Assembly: GCF_904424705.1 (NCBI RefSeq)
Contig: NZ_CAJGBF010000001.1
Coordinates: 434,001 to 498,000 of the forward strand
Length of the DNA stretch: 64,000 bases
Origin: Rossellomorea arthrocnemi
GTDB taxonomy: Bacteria > Bacillota > Bacilli > Bacillales > Bacillaceae_B
Direction of reading: 5' to 3'
Under the pieces are notes generated by a model. That model was not told where the DNA came from, made no database searches, and saw only the letters and a program-made list of their open reading frames with translations. Numbering within the stretch: the first letter of the stretch is position 1; each line of letters begins with the position of its first letter. Positions 7,398 to 17,105 of this stretch are shown one piece after another. The position numbers and the translations under genes were made by a program.

Positions 7398-8741
7398 TCA
7401 TATCCAATTCAAAACGTACACATACACAAATGCCAAACCTGTGATCGAAAGAAAATACGCCCCATTCCACTTAAAGGCAACGGTGACCCCATTTCTCTGA
7501 ACACACTGACTGATGATAATATTCATAGCATTCAGCGGCGAGATGGCGGATGAGAGCATCCAGGTAAATATACACATAAACGCTACACTGGCGACCGCTA
7601 CATTAGGCATTTCCCCGAAATCAAGCGAGGTTAGAATTAACGGTGTTACGATAATCTGATGCACTCCGAGAAATGCCATGCAGGTTACCAAAAGGATGAT
7701 GAAGAGAAACAAAACGCCAATGGATTGTGTGGCCGACCACTGTATGGACCTCTCCAATAGTTCCTTGACGGGTGTATGGGACACCGCATTCCCGAACATC
7801 CCTGCACTTAAGAAGAGGCAAATCTCCATTTTTTGCGAGTGGAGTTTGTTCTTATAGAGAATGACTTCTTCCTTAACGATCGATTTCCTTTTCCGGAAGA
7901 TCACCCAGGCCATAGGAACCAGAAAACAAATGATGCTGACCAGGAGTAGCATGGACTTTTGAAAGACCTGCTCCATGACAATCAACAGTACAACCAATCC
8001 AAGGACAAAACCTAAGAGGAGATACATATCCTTTTTAGGTGCTTTATCATGTAATATCATCTCGTTTTTTTCCTCGGCAGCAGCAGTCTCTTCTGCGATT
8101 TTAGGTCGGAAAAGAACGAGCCCCACCGTCATTTGAATGACGGCAAACATGACTCCGACGGCGACATATGAGAGATAGGTAATATCTAAATAAAATAGTA
8201 CAATCCCTACAGAAGCAAAGAATGGTGACCAAATAACCGCCGGGGTAAAGCCTACATAATAGGATCTCGATAGTAACTTGGACGGAAGGTGTATACTTTC
8301 CACAAACCCGTGAACAATCCTTAAGGCACCCATATTCAAGATAGGTGCCAGGGTCAGCATAAATGTACTAATTCCATAAAACGTTTTTCGTGGGTTGTTC
8401 TTCAACTCGTTCAAATAGAGGATAACAGAATCAATGATTCCTTCTCTTCTCAATGGCACTGACAGAAGTGGAGCTAAAATGAGGATCGATAACAGGGGCA
8501 TATTCTGCGTGATTCCCTGGAACAGATCAAAGCCTGTATCTCCAACTGTATAGTGAATGATTCCCCCTGCAGTAAACAGACCCAGTGTGAATATCCGTCC
8601 TTTCCATTCTAATAAAGGAAGGAATAGTAAAAATACGGCAGTGGCCACTATGTTAAAAACCAAACCAATATACACGTTTGGCATAAAAGCCTCGACAATA
8701 TAAAGAAAACACATGCTCATGATGAGAGAAAAACGTAACAT
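7398..8741 (-). CDS. Multi-spanning permease of unknown substrate, last gene of the sigma-54 operon
   Basis: A 447-residue very hydrophobic protein with about 11-12 predicted membrane segments and one cytoplasmic loop around 230-240 (EETAAAEEKNEM). The two halves each carry an asparagine/glycine-rich re-entrant-like stretch (LAPILNMGALRIVHG and SSAISPLNAMNIIISQ), which recalls the ion-transporter superfamily of carboxylate permeases. I cannot assign a named family. ATG 8741 has AAGGGAC upstream. It lies 56 bases behind the dehydrogenase gene and closes the operon, so it may export a product or offer a second uptake route for the substrate or an intermediate. Confidence 0.65.
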   Translation of the reverse strand: MLRFSLIMSMCFLYIVEAFMPNVYIGLVFNIVATAVFLLFLPLLEWKGRIFTLGLFTAGGIIHYTVGDTGFDLFQGITQNMPLLSILILAPLLSVPLRREGIIDSVILYLNELKNNPRKTFYGISTFMLTLAPILNMGALRIVHGFVESIHLPSKLLSRSYYVGFTPAVIWSPFFASVGIVLFYLDITYLSYVAVGVMFAVIQMTVGLVLFRPKIAEETAAAEEKNEMILHDKAPKKDMYLLLGFVLGLVVLLIVMEQVFQKSMLLLVSIICFLVPMAWVIFRKRKSIVKEEVILYKNKLHSQKMEICLFLSAGMFGNAVSHTPVKELLERSIQWSATQSIGVLFLFIILLVTCMAFLGVHQIIVTPLILTSLDFGEMPNVAVASVAFMCIFTWMLSSAISPLNAMNIIISQCVQRNGVTVAFKWNGAYFLSITGLAFVYVYVLNWI

Positions 8742-8797
8742 GTTGTCCCTTCTCTCTTTAAGTCTCTAACAATCTACTACTGCAAAATACCGGGTCT

Positions 8798-9898
8798 TTA
8801 TCCCCTTTGTACTTTGTCCGGAAGAGGGGCATGATGCTTTAATCGATTCCTGAATTCATTCCCGAGTTGTTCAGTCGTTGCCCCGCCTCCGAGATCAGGG
8901 GTGAGAGTTTCCTTCCGGGAAAGAATCTCCTGAATGCTCGACAAAATCGCACTCCCCCATTCTTCTTCACCAAAATGATCCATCATCTGACTGACAGACC
9001 ATATGGCAGCCAGGGGATTGGCAAGTCCCTTGCCTGCAATATCAGGAGCGGAGCCGTGAATGGGTTCGAACATGGAAGGATACGTTCGTTCCGGGTTGAT
9101 ATTGGCCCCAGCCGCCAAACCAAGTCCACCTGTAATGGCCGCACCTAAGTCCGTCAGGATATCTCCGAAAAGATTGGATGTCACGACAATTTCGAACCTT
9201 TCCGGCTGAAGGACGAAGTAAAGGCTAGCCGCGTCCACAAGATATGAATACGTTTGGACATCAGGATATTCTTTGCCTACTTCGTTAAATACTTCATCCC
9301 AGAATACCATGGAATAATTAAGGGCATTCGCTTTGCTGATGCTCGTCAGTGTCTTCTTCTGTTTTCGTGCCTCTTCATAAGCATAGCGGATAATCCGTTC
9401 CGTCCCTTTCCGGGAAAAGACGCCCGTCTGCAGGACCACTTCCTCCGCCTTTCCTTTAAAGAGCCAGTCACCCGCTCCGGCATATTCCCCTTCACTGTTC
9501 TCACGGATCACCAGGAAGTCTATTTCTTTTTCACTTTTATTCTTAAGGGGGGTTAAATCAGGATGTAGGAGTTTAATCGGCCTGAGGTTTACATACTGAT
9601 CAAACTTCTTGCGTATTTCCAATAGTAATTCCCAAAGGGAGATGTGGTCGGGAACCCCCGGGTATCCTACCGCTCCCAAGTAGATGGCATCGAATTCCTT
9701 CAATTGACTGATCCCGTCTTCAGCCATCATCTTCCCGGTGTCCACATAATACTCACATCCCCAAGGGAACTCCGTAAAGCTGAAAGAGATTCGTGAATCG
9801 ACTTCCTCAATCATTTTTAGTACCTTTACACCTTCCGCTACGACTTCAGGTCCTATCCCATCCCCTGGGATAAGGGCAATATTCTTCTGTTTCATCAT
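8798..9898 (-). CDS. Tartrate/isopropylmalate-type beta-decarboxylating dehydrogenase
   Basis: A 366-residue NAD-dependent enzyme of the isocitrate/isopropylmalate dehydrogenase family, nearest in pattern to tartrate dehydrogenase/decarboxylase (TtuC/YcsA). It oxidises a 2-hydroxy acid with a beta-carboxylate, often with decarboxylation. Visible features: N-terminal IALIPGDGIGPEV, YVNLRPIKLL with the substrate Arg, DFLVIRENSEGEYAG, the Asp-rich metal site NLFGDILTDLGAA and FEPIHGSAPDIAGKG. ATG 9898 (AGGAGGT 6 bases upstream) is preferred over the longer frame from 9934. Gap to the SDR gene is 10 bases. Suggests the operon handles a hydroxy-dicarboxylate or makes one as an intermediate. Confidence 0.85.
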   Translation of the reverse strand: MMKQKNIALIPGDGIGPEVVAEGVKVLKMIEEVDSRISFSFTEFPWGCEYYVDTGKMMAEDGISQLKEFDAIYLGAVGYPGVPDHISLWELLLEIRKKFDQYVNLRPIKLLHPDLTPLKNKSEKEIDFLVIRENSEGEYAGAGDWLFKGKAEEVVLQTGVFSRKGTERIIRYAYEEARKQKKTLTSISKANALNYSMVFWDEVFNEVGKEYPDVQTYSYLVDAASLYFVLQPERFEIVVTSNLFGDILTDLGAAITGGLGLAAGANINPERTYPSMFEPIHGSAPDIAGKGLANPLAAIWSVSQMMDHFGEEEWGSAILSSIQEILSRKETLTPDLGGGATTEQLGNEFRNRLKHHAPLPDKVQRG

Positions 9899-9908
9899 CC
9901 TTGACCTC

Positions 9909-10670
9909 CTATGCTTTTGGTCCCCCGGCAACATATAACACCTGACCGTTTATAAAGGAAGAATCAGGGCTCGCAAAAAAGCTTGCTGCTTGTGCGATGT
10001 CTTCCGGTGTACCAGCTCTGTTGACCGGGATTTGTTTTACTTTGGCTTCTATCAGCTCTTCGAAAGGGATCCCCAGCCGTTCTGCTACTCTTTTGGTCAT
10101 GTCTGTCATGATAAAGCCGGGAGCAATCGCGTTAACCGTGATATTATATTTCCCAAGCTCAATGGCTAACGTCTTTGTAAAACCCTGTATACCTGCCTTC
10201 GCTGCAGCATAATTCGCTTGACCTCTGCTCCCGAGTGCTGAAACGGAAGATAGATTAATGATTCGTCCATACTGATTTTTCACCATTGATTTCTGGGCAT
10301 ATTTACTGCAAAGGAACGTCCCTTTCAAATGAACATTCATTACATCGTCCCAGTCACTTAAGCTCATTTTATATAATAGATTGTCACGAATGATCCCGGC
10401 ATTATTAATGACGATATCTACCTTCCCGTGATCCCCTTCTACCTCGGCGAATAGCTTTTCCACTTCCGCTTCATTGGTGACATCTGCGGTTATGGCCTTA
10501 ACTGAAAAATTCTCTTCCGTGAACTGATTATATGTCTCCAATAAAGCCTGTTCCTGTATGTCTACTAAATAAACTGTGGCACCTTCAAAGGCTAGCTTTT
10601 TGGATATCTCCCTGCCGATGCCCCTGCTTGCACCAGTTACGATGGCTACCTGATTCTCTAATTTCACCAT
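9909..10670 (-). CDS. FabG-like short-chain dehydrogenase/reductase
   Basis: A 253-residue classical SDR: TGASRGIG cofactor motif near residue 12, NNAG, catalytic Ser in LSSVSALGSRG, YAAAK Tyr/Lys pair, and PGFIMTDM after it. Closest overall to 3-oxoacyl-ACP/acetoacetyl-CoA reductase and 3-hydroxyacyl-CoA dehydrogenases. ATG 10670 is chosen because GAGGTC lies directly before it and it starts only 4 bases after the upstream stop. In this context it more likely interconverts a hydroxyacyl/ketoacyl-CoA intermediate than serves fatty-acid synthesis. Confidence 0.85.
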   Translation of the reverse strand: MVKLENQVAIVTGASRGIGREISKKLAFEGATVYLVDIQEQALLETYNQFTEENFSVKAITADVTNEAEVEKLFAEVEGDHGKVDIVINNAGIIRDNLLYKMSLSDWDDVMNVHLKGTFLCSKYAQKSMVKNQYGRIINLSSVSALGSRGQANYAAAKAGIQGFTKTLAIELGKYNITVNAIAPGFIMTDMTKRVAERLGIPFEELIEAKVKQIPVNRAGTPEDIAQAASFFASPDSSFINGQVLYVAGGPKA

Positions 10671-10674
10671 GACC

Positions 10675-11640
10675 TCACTCCCCTCTATGATTCTGATATA
10701 ATCGTTCAAGCTGCTGCTCGTATTCTCCCACGATATTCTGGATGATTTCTTTGGCGCTTCTAATTTCGTTGATTAATCCGATTGTCTGGCCCAATGAAAT
10801 GACGCCTGAATGGTCATTTCCCGTAGAGAGTAATTCCTGATAAGATTCACCGCTAATATAAGGGAAGATCTCTTCAAGCGTGGCTCCTGCTCTCTCCTTT
10901 TCTACCAGTTCAACGGCCCGTTCGGTTTTCATCACTCTCATGGCTTTTCCAATCGATTTTTTGACAAGGATGGTATCGGTTTCCTGTGAATCGAGTAATC
11001 TTCTTTTAATCGATTCATGGAGGACCACTTCCTTTGAAGCTAGAAACCTTGTACCCATCTGGATGCCTTCTGCCCCTAAAGCAAAAGCAGCAAGAGCGGA
11101 TTTCCCTGTTGAAAATCCTCCTGCTGCAATGACTGGTATGGAAAGTTCCTCCACAGCCTTCTGTATTAACGTAAGACTGGTGACGTCTTCTCTTCCCGGG
11201 TGGCCTCCACACTCATATCCAACCACCACCACCGCATCACAGCCGATCGCTTCCGCCTTTTTGGCAAACCTGACGGATGGGACGACATGGACCACCTTGA
11301 TCCCGTTTCCTTTCAGACTCTCCATATATTTCTCAGGATTGTTCCCTGAAGTAAAGACAACCGGTACACGTGCTTCTATGGAAGCCTCAACGAATTCATC
11401 CATCGGTTTACGGATCCCGATGGCAATATTGACTCCAAATGGCTTAGAGGTGAGTCTTCTGGCAACTGCGATATCCTCCAGCATCTCTTCCTTGGACGAA
11501 TAGCTCCCTGCTGTGATGAGCCCGAGCCCCCCTGCTTCTGATACTGCGGAAACGAGCGACGAGGTCCCAAGTCCCTGTAGCCCGCCTTGGATGATGGGAT
11601 AGCGAATGTTAAACATCTTTGTTATTGCTGTATTCATCAT
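10675..11640 (-). CDS. Nitronate monooxygenase / 2-nitropropane dioxygenase-family FMN enzyme
   Basis: A 321-residue FMN-dependent TIM-barrel protein. It has RYPIIQGGLQGLGTSSL, GGLGLI, GVNIAIG, CGGHPGRED, the phosphate-binding PVIAAGGF and GAEGIQMGTRF. The family includes nitronate monooxygenases and the enoyl-ACP reductase FabK; both share this fold. The GGHPGR loop fits the nitronate monooxygenase/class II group. Overlaps the thioesterase gene by 4 bases (ATGA). In this operon it could act as an oxidase or enoyl reductase on a CoA intermediate; the specific role is inferred only from position. Confidence 0.82.
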   Translation of the reverse strand: MMNTAITKMFNIRYPIIQGGLQGLGTSSLVSAVSEAGGLGLITAGSYSSKEEMLEDIAVARRLTSKPFGVNIAIGIRKPMDEFVEASIEARVPVVFTSGNNPEKYMESLKGNGIKVVHVVPSVRFAKKAEAIGCDAVVVVGYECGGHPGREDVTSLTLIQKAVEELSIPVIAAGGFSTGKSALAAFALGAEGIQMGTRFLASKEVVLHESIKRRLLDSQETDTILVKKSIGKAMRVMKTERAVELVEKERAGATLEEIFPYISGESYQELLSTGNDHSGVISLGQTIGLINEIRSAKEIIQNIVGEYEQQLERLYQNHRGE

Positions 11641-12050
11641 ATTCGTTCACCCTTTGAGAGCTTAAATGTTCCAGTACAGTGGCCAAGGAGTTCACCATCT
11701 TCATTTTTCAGCCTTCCTTCAATGAAGACCGTATTCCGGTTTTGATGAATAATCGATGCTTCTGAATAAACCGTCCCGTCCATGACTGACTTGAGATATT
11801 GAATATCTAAATGGAGCGTTGCTACTTCATCAAAACCCAGTGACCTGCCAGCCATGCCCATGGCTGTATCAAGTACCGACGCATAAATGCCTCCATGAAC
11901 TGAATTCCTCACATTAATAAACTCTTTCTGGATGGGAAGAGCCAGTAAAACATGACCTTTTTTCAATTCTTTGAGTTCCAATCCGATAAAATTCCAGAAT
12001 GGGCTATTTTCAAAGTCTGATCTTACTATCTGTAAATGTTCTTTTGTCAT
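11637..12050 (-). CDS. PaaI-family hotdog acyl-CoA thioesterase
   Basis: A 137-residue single hotdog-fold protein. NSVHGGIYASVLDTAMG is the PaaI/YbgC-type active-site stretch (His-Gly-Gly with the later Asp), followed by LHLDIQYLKSV and a C-terminal GHCTGTFKL strand. It hydrolyses acyl-CoA, probably to release CoA from dead-end or stalled intermediates. Overlaps both neighbours by 4 bases, which indicates translational coupling in the operon. Confidence 0.85.
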   Translation of the reverse strand: MTKEHLQIVRSDFENSPFWNFIGLELKELKKGHVLLALPIQKEFINVRNSVHGGIYASVLDTAMGMAGRSLGFDEVATLHLDIQYLKSVMDGTVYSEASIIHQNRNTVFIEGRLKNEDGELLGHCTGTFKLSKGERI

Positions 12051-13057
12051 GAAAAAGCACCCTTTCCGGCTTCTGAAAGTTCATCTTGATTGGCAATGAC
12101 TGAAAGCTTTTCTCCATTGATCACACGGATCAGATTCTCTGCAATCAGGATCGAAGTCTGACGGGCTGCCTCAAGGCTGATACCCCCGATATGCGGGCTC
12201 ATCGTCACTTGTTTCAAATGAAAGAACGGATGGTCCTCAGGTGGCGGTTCATTGGAAAATACATCAATTCCCGCTCCAAGAATCTGCTTCCGTTTCAGAA
12301 CATCTACTAAATCCGCCTCATTCACCACACCGCCCCGGGCTGTATTAATAAGGACGGCCGTTTCTTTCATAAGCGTCAGCAATCGATGATCTACTAGCTT
12401 TTCAGTTTCTTTCGTAAGAGGGATATGTAAACTCACTGCATCACTTTCGGAGAATATTTTCTCTAAGGAAGTGGTTAATTCCACCCCAATTTGATCAGCA
12501 GCCTGCTGTTTCACTTCGTCTATTTTCCTTACATACGCCATCGCTTTCATTCCGAAACCATGTACTAATATCTTAGCAACTTTTTGAGCTATGCTGCCGA
12601 ATCCAACAATGCCTAAATGTTTCCCTTCCAGTTCATGGGTATATTCTCCATCCCTGGATTGAAAGTTTCCTACTTTGGTTTCTCTATCAAAAAAAGCTGT
12701 TTTTTTCATGACCGCCAATAGCAGGCTCACCGCATGTTCAGCGGTTGCCGTACTATTCAGCTTTGGTGCATGTAAAACGGGAATCCTCTTTGTCGTGGCA
12801 TAACGCACATCGATATTATCAAGTCCGACACCCGCCCCGGAAATGGCTTTTACTTGCTGGCAACGATCCAAAATTGCAGGTGTGATCCTGGCAGGAGCCC
12901 GGAGGATGATTCCATCCACATAATGATGGTGAAGGTAATCGCATATTTCCGCTTCGTTAAACTCCGTGAACTTCTTTACTTCGGCGTATTTGTTCAATCG
13001 CTCCTCCCCATCCGGATGGTACATGGGCAGGATTTGAACGATATGTGGCTTATTCAT
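12047..13057 (-). CDS. D-isomer 2-hydroxyacid dehydrogenase (phosphoglycerate dehydrogenase-like)
   Basis: A 336-residue NAD-linked D-2-hydroxyacid dehydrogenase. The Rossmann motif is LGIVGFGSIAQKVA; catalytic Arg lies in LINTARGGVVNE, Glu in GIDVFSNEPP and His in SPHIGGIS. Start ATG 13057 is used because AAGGGAGTGATG lies upstream; the longer frame from 13078 includes it. Reduces a 2-keto acid to a D-hydroxy acid or the reverse. Sits between thiolase and thioesterase genes; substrate unknown. Confidence 0.85.
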   Translation of the reverse strand: MNKPHIVQILPMYHPDGEERLNKYAEVKKFTEFNEAEICDYLHHHYVDGIILRAPARITPAILDRCQQVKAISGAGVGLDNIDVRYATTKRIPVLHAPKLNSTATAEHAVSLLLAVMKKTAFFDRETKVGNFQSRDGEYTHELEGKHLGIVGFGSIAQKVAKILVHGFGMKAMAYVRKIDEVKQQAADQIGVELTTSLEKIFSESDAVSLHIPLTKETEKLVDHRLLTLMKETAVLINTARGGVVNEADLVDVLKRKQILGAGIDVFSNEPPPEDHPFFHLKQVTMSPHIGGISLEAARQTSILIAENLIRVINGEKLSVIANQDELSEAGKGAFS

Positions 13058-13086
13058 TTCATCACTCCCTTTTGACACGTCACCTC

Positions 13087-14277
13087 TTAGACTTGAAGAT
13101 TCTCAATGATAGTCGAGATTCCCTGACCACCACCAATACAAAGCGTGACTAATCCGTATTTTTCACCCCTACGTTCCATTTCGTGAAGAAGCTTCGTCAT
13201 CAGGATCGCTCCAGTCGCTCCAATTGGATGACCCAACGCAATGGCCCCTCCATTGACGTTCACTTTGTTGATATCCATCCCTGATCCACGAATTACTGAC
13301 AGCGCCTGTGCAGCAAACGCTTCGTTCAGCTCGATCAGACCCATATCATTGATCGATAGTCCGCATTGCTTTAAAGCTTTAAAGGTTGAAGTCACTGGCC
13401 CGATTCCCATGATTTCAGGAGAAACTCCGCTCACCGCCTGGGCGATGATTTTGGCTTTCGGCTTTATCCCATACTCATTCACTTTCTCTTCATTCATCAT
13501 GAGGATCGCGGAAGCACCATCATTCCTTCCACTCGCATTACCGGCTGTCACGGTGCCGTTTTCCTTAAAGACCGCCTTCAACTTTGAGAGCTTTTCGATG
13601 GTCGTACTCCGGGGATGTTCGTCTGTACTAAATTGAAGAGTGTTTCTTTTTTCCTTATATTCAACTGGAACAATTTCCTTTTCAAATCGGCCGGATTCGA
13701 TGGCAGACTGAGCAAGTTCCTGGCTTCTGAGAGCAAACTCATCCTGCTCCGATCTGCTGATGTTATATTTGTCAGCAAGGTTTTCTGCTGTCAGACCCAT
13801 CGTTAAGTTGCCGTATTTTTCGATTGGCTGGGAGCACGGTTGGCTTTCCGTATTCGGATCCAGTACCTGCGAGTTACCGACTTGAAAACCATAACGGGCA
13901 TTTCGAATATAGTAGGGGGCTGTACTCATGCTTTCCGCTCCCCCGGCTACGACCACATCCGAATAGCCAAGCCGAATTTGCATATCCGCATTATTAATCG
14001 CTTGAAGTCCCGATCCGCACTGTCTATGGACGGTATAGCCTGTAACCTCAATCGGGAGCTCCGCCCGCAATGCAGCGAGACGGGCAAGATTTGAGGTATC
14101 TGCACTTTGCTTTGCCTGACCGAGAATGACTTCATCTACTTCCACTTCAGACTGACTTCGATTCATTACTTCCCTAATGACTTTCTCAGCAAGATGGTCT
14201 ACAGGAACACCTTTTATCGTTCCTCCCATTCTTCCAATCGCCGTCCGGACCGATTCAACGATATATGGCTGATTCAT
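13087..14277 (-). CDS. Acetyl-CoA C-acyltransferase (thiolase)
   Basis: A 396-residue thiolase. Nucleophilic Cys in YTVHRQCGSGLQAI (near 87-90), NGGAIALGHPIGATG with the catalytic His near 350, and the second Cys in VTLCIGGGQG near 380. It performs the last step of beta-oxidation, cleaving 3-ketoacyl-CoA with CoA to acetyl-CoA plus a shortened acyl-CoA. Only 3 bases separate it from the acyl-CoA dehydrogenase gene. ATG 14277 with GGGGGTG upstream. Confidence 0.93.
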   Translation of the reverse strand: MNQPYIVESVRTAIGRMGGTIKGVPVDHLAEKVIREVMNRSQSEVEVDEVILGQAKQSADTSNLARLAALRAELPIEVTGYTVHRQCGSGLQAINNADMQIRLGYSDVVVAGGAESMSTAPYYIRNARYGFQVGNSQVLDPNTESQPCSQPIEKYGNLTMGLTAENLADKYNISRSEQDEFALRSQELAQSAIESGRFEKEIVPVEYKEKRNTLQFSTDEHPRSTTIEKLSKLKAVFKENGTVTAGNASGRNDGASAILMMNEEKVNEYGIKPKAKIIAQAVSGVSPEIMGIGPVTSTFKALKQCGLSINDMGLIELNEAFAAQALSVIRGSGMDINKVNVNGGAIALGHPIGATGAILMTKLLHEMERRGEKYGLVTLCIGGGQGISTIIENLQV

Positions 14278-14280
14278 TCC

Positions 14281-15441
14281 TTACACCCCCACGTATGAAG
14301 ATTCGCGCTTCAGCTCATTCGCGATGATGTTGCGCTGAATTTCAGACGTTCCTTCATAAATTTTTGTAATTCGGGCATCACGGTAGTAACGCTCAATTGG
14401 ATAATCACTCATATATCCGATTCCACCGTGGATTTGGACCGCTAAATCCGCCACCTTGTTATATACTTCCGACGCAAATAGTTTCGCTATGGCCGCTTCT
14501 TTCACTACCCTCATCTTTTGATCGGTCATCCAGGCAACTCGATATGTCATCGATCGAAGAACCTCGATCTGCATGCTGATTTCTGCAAGCATATGCTGAA
14601 CGGCCTGTACTTCGATGATCGGCTTGCCGAACTGTTCACGTTCCTGTGTATACTGCAGGCAATGTTCAAGGAGCTTGACACAGGAACCAAGGTTTCTTGC
14701 CGCAAGACCCGCGCGACCATTCGCCAGGATTTTCAACGCATTGATATAGCCCTGCCCTTCTGCTCCAAGGACATTCTCTGCAGGAACTTCCATATTTTCG
14801 AAGAAAAGCTCAGCTGAATGAGATCCCTTCAACCCCATTTTCTGTTCTACCTTTCCTAATACGAAGCCTGGGAAATCCTTTTCTACGATAAAGGAAGTGA
14901 TCCCCTTCGCTCCTTTGGCACGATCTGTAACAGCCATTACTGTAAATACATGTCCATCGACTGCGTTGGTAATATAATGCTTGGAACCGTTCAGGATGTA
15001 TTTATCACCTTTTCTGACCGCAGTCGTTTTCAACGATGCTGCATTGGAGCCTGCACTTGGTTCGGTTAAGGCAAATGCACCAATCCATTCTCCAGTGGCC
15101 ATTTTAGGCAAGTATTTCTGCTTTTGTGCTTCTGTCCCTAACTCAACGATCCCTACGGACCCGATTCCCGTATGAGCCCCGATCAGAGTTGTATAGCCAT
15201 TATGTGTTTTACCAAGCTCCTCATATATGGCGCATTTCCCCACCATATCGAGTCCCAGGCCACCGTATTCTTCCGGGATACTCAAACCGAAGAGTCCCAT
15301 TTCCTTCGACATTTCAACCAGTTTCTCCGGGATCATATCTTTCTCTTCAATTTCCATCGCCAAAGGTTCTGCTGCTTCTTTCACAAACTTCCGTACATTA
15401 TCCCTTAAAAATTTTATATCTTCTGAAAAATTAAAGTCCAT
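14281..15441 (-). CDS. Acyl-CoA dehydrogenase
   Basis: A 386-residue FAD enzyme of the short/medium-chain acyl-CoA dehydrogenase type. It has [14 protein letters not shown] and YITNA (FAD and substrate loops), [48 protein letters not shown], and [14 protein letters not shown] with the catalytic Glu. The start at ATG 15441, preceded by GGGAGAGG, gives the normal family N-terminus [11 protein letters not shown]; the longer frame to 15528 overlaps the previous gene. First oxidative step of the beta-oxidation set. An electron-transfer flavoprotein is not encoded in the window. Confidence 0.93.
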   Translation of the reverse strand: MDFNFSEDIKFLRDNVRKFVKEAAEPLAMEIEEKDMIPEKLVEMSKEMGLFGLSIPEEYGGLGLDMVGKCAIYEELGKTHNGYTTLIGAHTGIGSVGIVELGTEAQKQKYLPKMATGEWIGAFALTEPSAGSNAASLKTTAVRKGDKYILNGSKHYITNAVDGHVFTVMAVTDRAKGAKGITSFIVEKDFPGFVLGKVEQKMGLKGSHSAELFFENMEVPAENVLGAEGQGYINALKILANGRAGLAARNLGSCVKLLEHCLQYTQEREQFGKPIIEVQAVQHMLAEISMQIEVLRSMTYRVAWMTDQKMRVVKEAAIAKLFASEVYNKVADLAVQIHGGIGYMSDYPIERYYRDARITKIYEGTSEIQRNIIANELKRESSYVGV

Positions 15442-15454
15442 CTGTACCTCTCCC

Positions 15455-16234
15455 TTATTGATTAGTAAATTCCGTTGCTCGTTTTTCCAAAAATGCCGAA
15501 GTGCCTTCCTGTTTATCCTCTGTCCCAAATGCTACCGCCTGTGAAAGCTTCTCCATCAGCATCGCTGTCTCGAGATCAATATCAAAGCCTTTATGAACAA
15601 CTAGTTTTGCCAGTTTAATAGCAACCGGACCTTTTTTATAAATCTGAGCGGCCACCTCTTCTACTTGCCTATCCAATTCACCATTAGGAGCAAGATAGGA
15701 AACAAGGCCGATCCTTTCTGCTTCCTCTCCATCAATCATCTTACCGGTGAGAATCATATCAAGTGCCCGTCCCTTCCCAATAATCCTGGACAGGTTCTGC
15801 GTCCCTCCTGCTCCGGGAATGATTCCAAGGTTGAGCTCAGGTAAACCGAACGTTGCTCTTTTTGTAGCAACCCGTATATCACAGGCTAGAGCAAGCTCGC
15901 ATCCTCCACCAAGTGCATAGCCCTCTACAGCTGCGATCGTCACTTTGCTGCATTGTTGTATTTTTTTATAAAGTCCCTGCATCCCTGGTATCAGGGCATC
16001 CAGCATATTCTTTTGCTGCAGCTGCTTAATATCCGCTCCTGCAGCGAACGACTTTTCCCCTGCCCCTTTCACCACGATGACCTTTACTTCATCGCTTGCC
16101 TCTGCCCATCCGAAAGCATCCTCCATCTCTTGAAGGGTTTCAAGGTTGAGGGCATTCCGGAATTCCGGGCGGTTGATCGTCAGCCACATCGCCCCCTGTT
16201 CGATTTGAACAAGCAAATTCTCATATTGATGCAC
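15455..16234 (-). CDS. Enoyl-CoA hydratase/isomerase (crotonase)
   Basis: A 259-residue crotonase. It shows the oxyanion-hole [11 protein letters not shown] and the two acid/base residues in [12 protein letters not shown] and [16 protein letters not shown]. It hydrates the 2-enoyl-CoA made by the neighbouring dehydrogenase. Start chosen at GTG 16234, which has AAGGGAG 7 bases upstream and follows the previous stop by 13 bases; a longer frame from 16288 overlaps the HBD gene. Confidence 0.9.
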   Translation of the reverse strand: MHQYENLLVQIEQGAMWLTINRPEFRNALNLETLQEMEDAFGWAEASDEVKVIVVKGAGEKSFAAGADIKQLQQKNMLDALIPGMQGLYKKIQQCSKVTIAAVEGYALGGGCELALACDIRVATKRATFGLPELNLGIIPGAGGTQNLSRIIGKGRALDMILTGKMIDGEEAERIGLVSYLAPNGELDRQVEEVAAQIYKKGPVAIKLAKLVVHKGFDIDLETAMLMEKLSQAVAFGTEDKQEGTSAFLEKRATEFTNQ

Positions 16235-16247
16235 GCTCTCATCTCCC

Positions 16248-17093
16248 TTAAGTGTAGTGATAGAAACCACTTCCGCTCTTTTTCCCAAACCGGCCCGCTT
16301 TTACGTATTTAAGTAAGATAGGACTAGGTCGATATTTTTCACCCAGTGTCTGATGTAAGTACTCCATATTCCTAAGCCGGGTATCCAACCCTACTAAATC
16401 AGCCAACTCAAGTGGCCCCATCGGATGATTGAGTCCAAGCTTCAATGCTTTATCAATATCTTCAGCCGATGCTACCCCTTCCATCAGCATATTCATGGCC
16501 TCATTTCCAATCAGGCAGTTCATCCTGGAAGTCACAAACCCAGGTAATTCATTTACTTCGACCGTTTCCTTCTTGAGTCTCTCGCCGACTTCCTTCACAG
16601 TCTTCACTGTTTCATCTGACGTTTCCAAGCCCCGGATGACTTCAATCAGCTTCATTTTATGAACTGGATTAAAGAAATGCATCGCCACCACTTTATCAGG
16701 GCGTGACGTCTGAGCCCCGATTTCTGTGGGACTCATGGTAGACGTATTAGTGGCTAGAATGGTTTCTTCAGAACAAATCGAATCCAACCTTTTGAAAATA
16801 TCAATCTTTAATTCCATCTTTTCAAGCACTGCCTCAATAACGAGGTCGGCGTTATTTGCCGCTGATTCCAAATTTGCTTCAAATTGAAGACGGTCTTTTG
16901 CTTTCCCATATTGGTCTTCTGAAATAAATCCTTTTTGTAAGCTGCCTTCCAAAAGGCTAAAGATATCGTTCTTTGCTTTCTCCAGGATTTCTTCATTTAT
17001 ATCATTCAAGTAAACATTAAAACCCGAAACCGCACAGGTATACGCAATTCCTTTTCCCATGACTCCCGAGCCTACCACTGTAATAGTTTGCAC
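16248..17093 (-). CDS. 3-hydroxyacyl-CoA (3-hydroxybutyryl-CoA) dehydrogenase
   Basis: A 281-residue enzyme starting at GTG 17093 behind AAGGGGG. Rossmann motif VVGSGVMGKGIAY, ILATNTSTMSPTEIG, catalytic His in MHFFNPVHKMKLIEVI, then NELPGFVTSRM and the C-terminal dimer domain ending GKKSGSGFYHY. Length is typical of the single-function short-chain type (PaaH/Hbd). Third step of the beta-oxidation sequence; 12 bases after the TRAP transporter gene. Confidence 0.92.
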   Translation of the reverse strand: MQTITVVGSGVMGKGIAYTCAVSGFNVYLNDINEEILEKAKNDIFSLLEGSLQKGFISEDQYGKAKDRLQFEANLESAANNADLVIEAVLEKMELKIDIFKRLDSICSEETILATNTSTMSPTEIGAQTSRPDKVVAMHFFNPVHKMKLIEVIRGLETSDETVKTVKEVGERLKKETVEVNELPGFVTSRMNCLIGNEAMNMLMEGVASAEDIDKALKLGLNHPMGPLELADLVGLDTRLRNMEYLHQTLGEKYRPSPILLKYVKAGRFGKKSGSGFYHYT

Positions 17094-17105
17094 CTAAAAG
17101 CCCCC

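Noticed and set aside
10880-11503. 207-codon plus-strand frame opposite the nitronate monooxygenase gene
   Set aside because: Shadow of the coding strand; no ribosome site and no recognisable motif.
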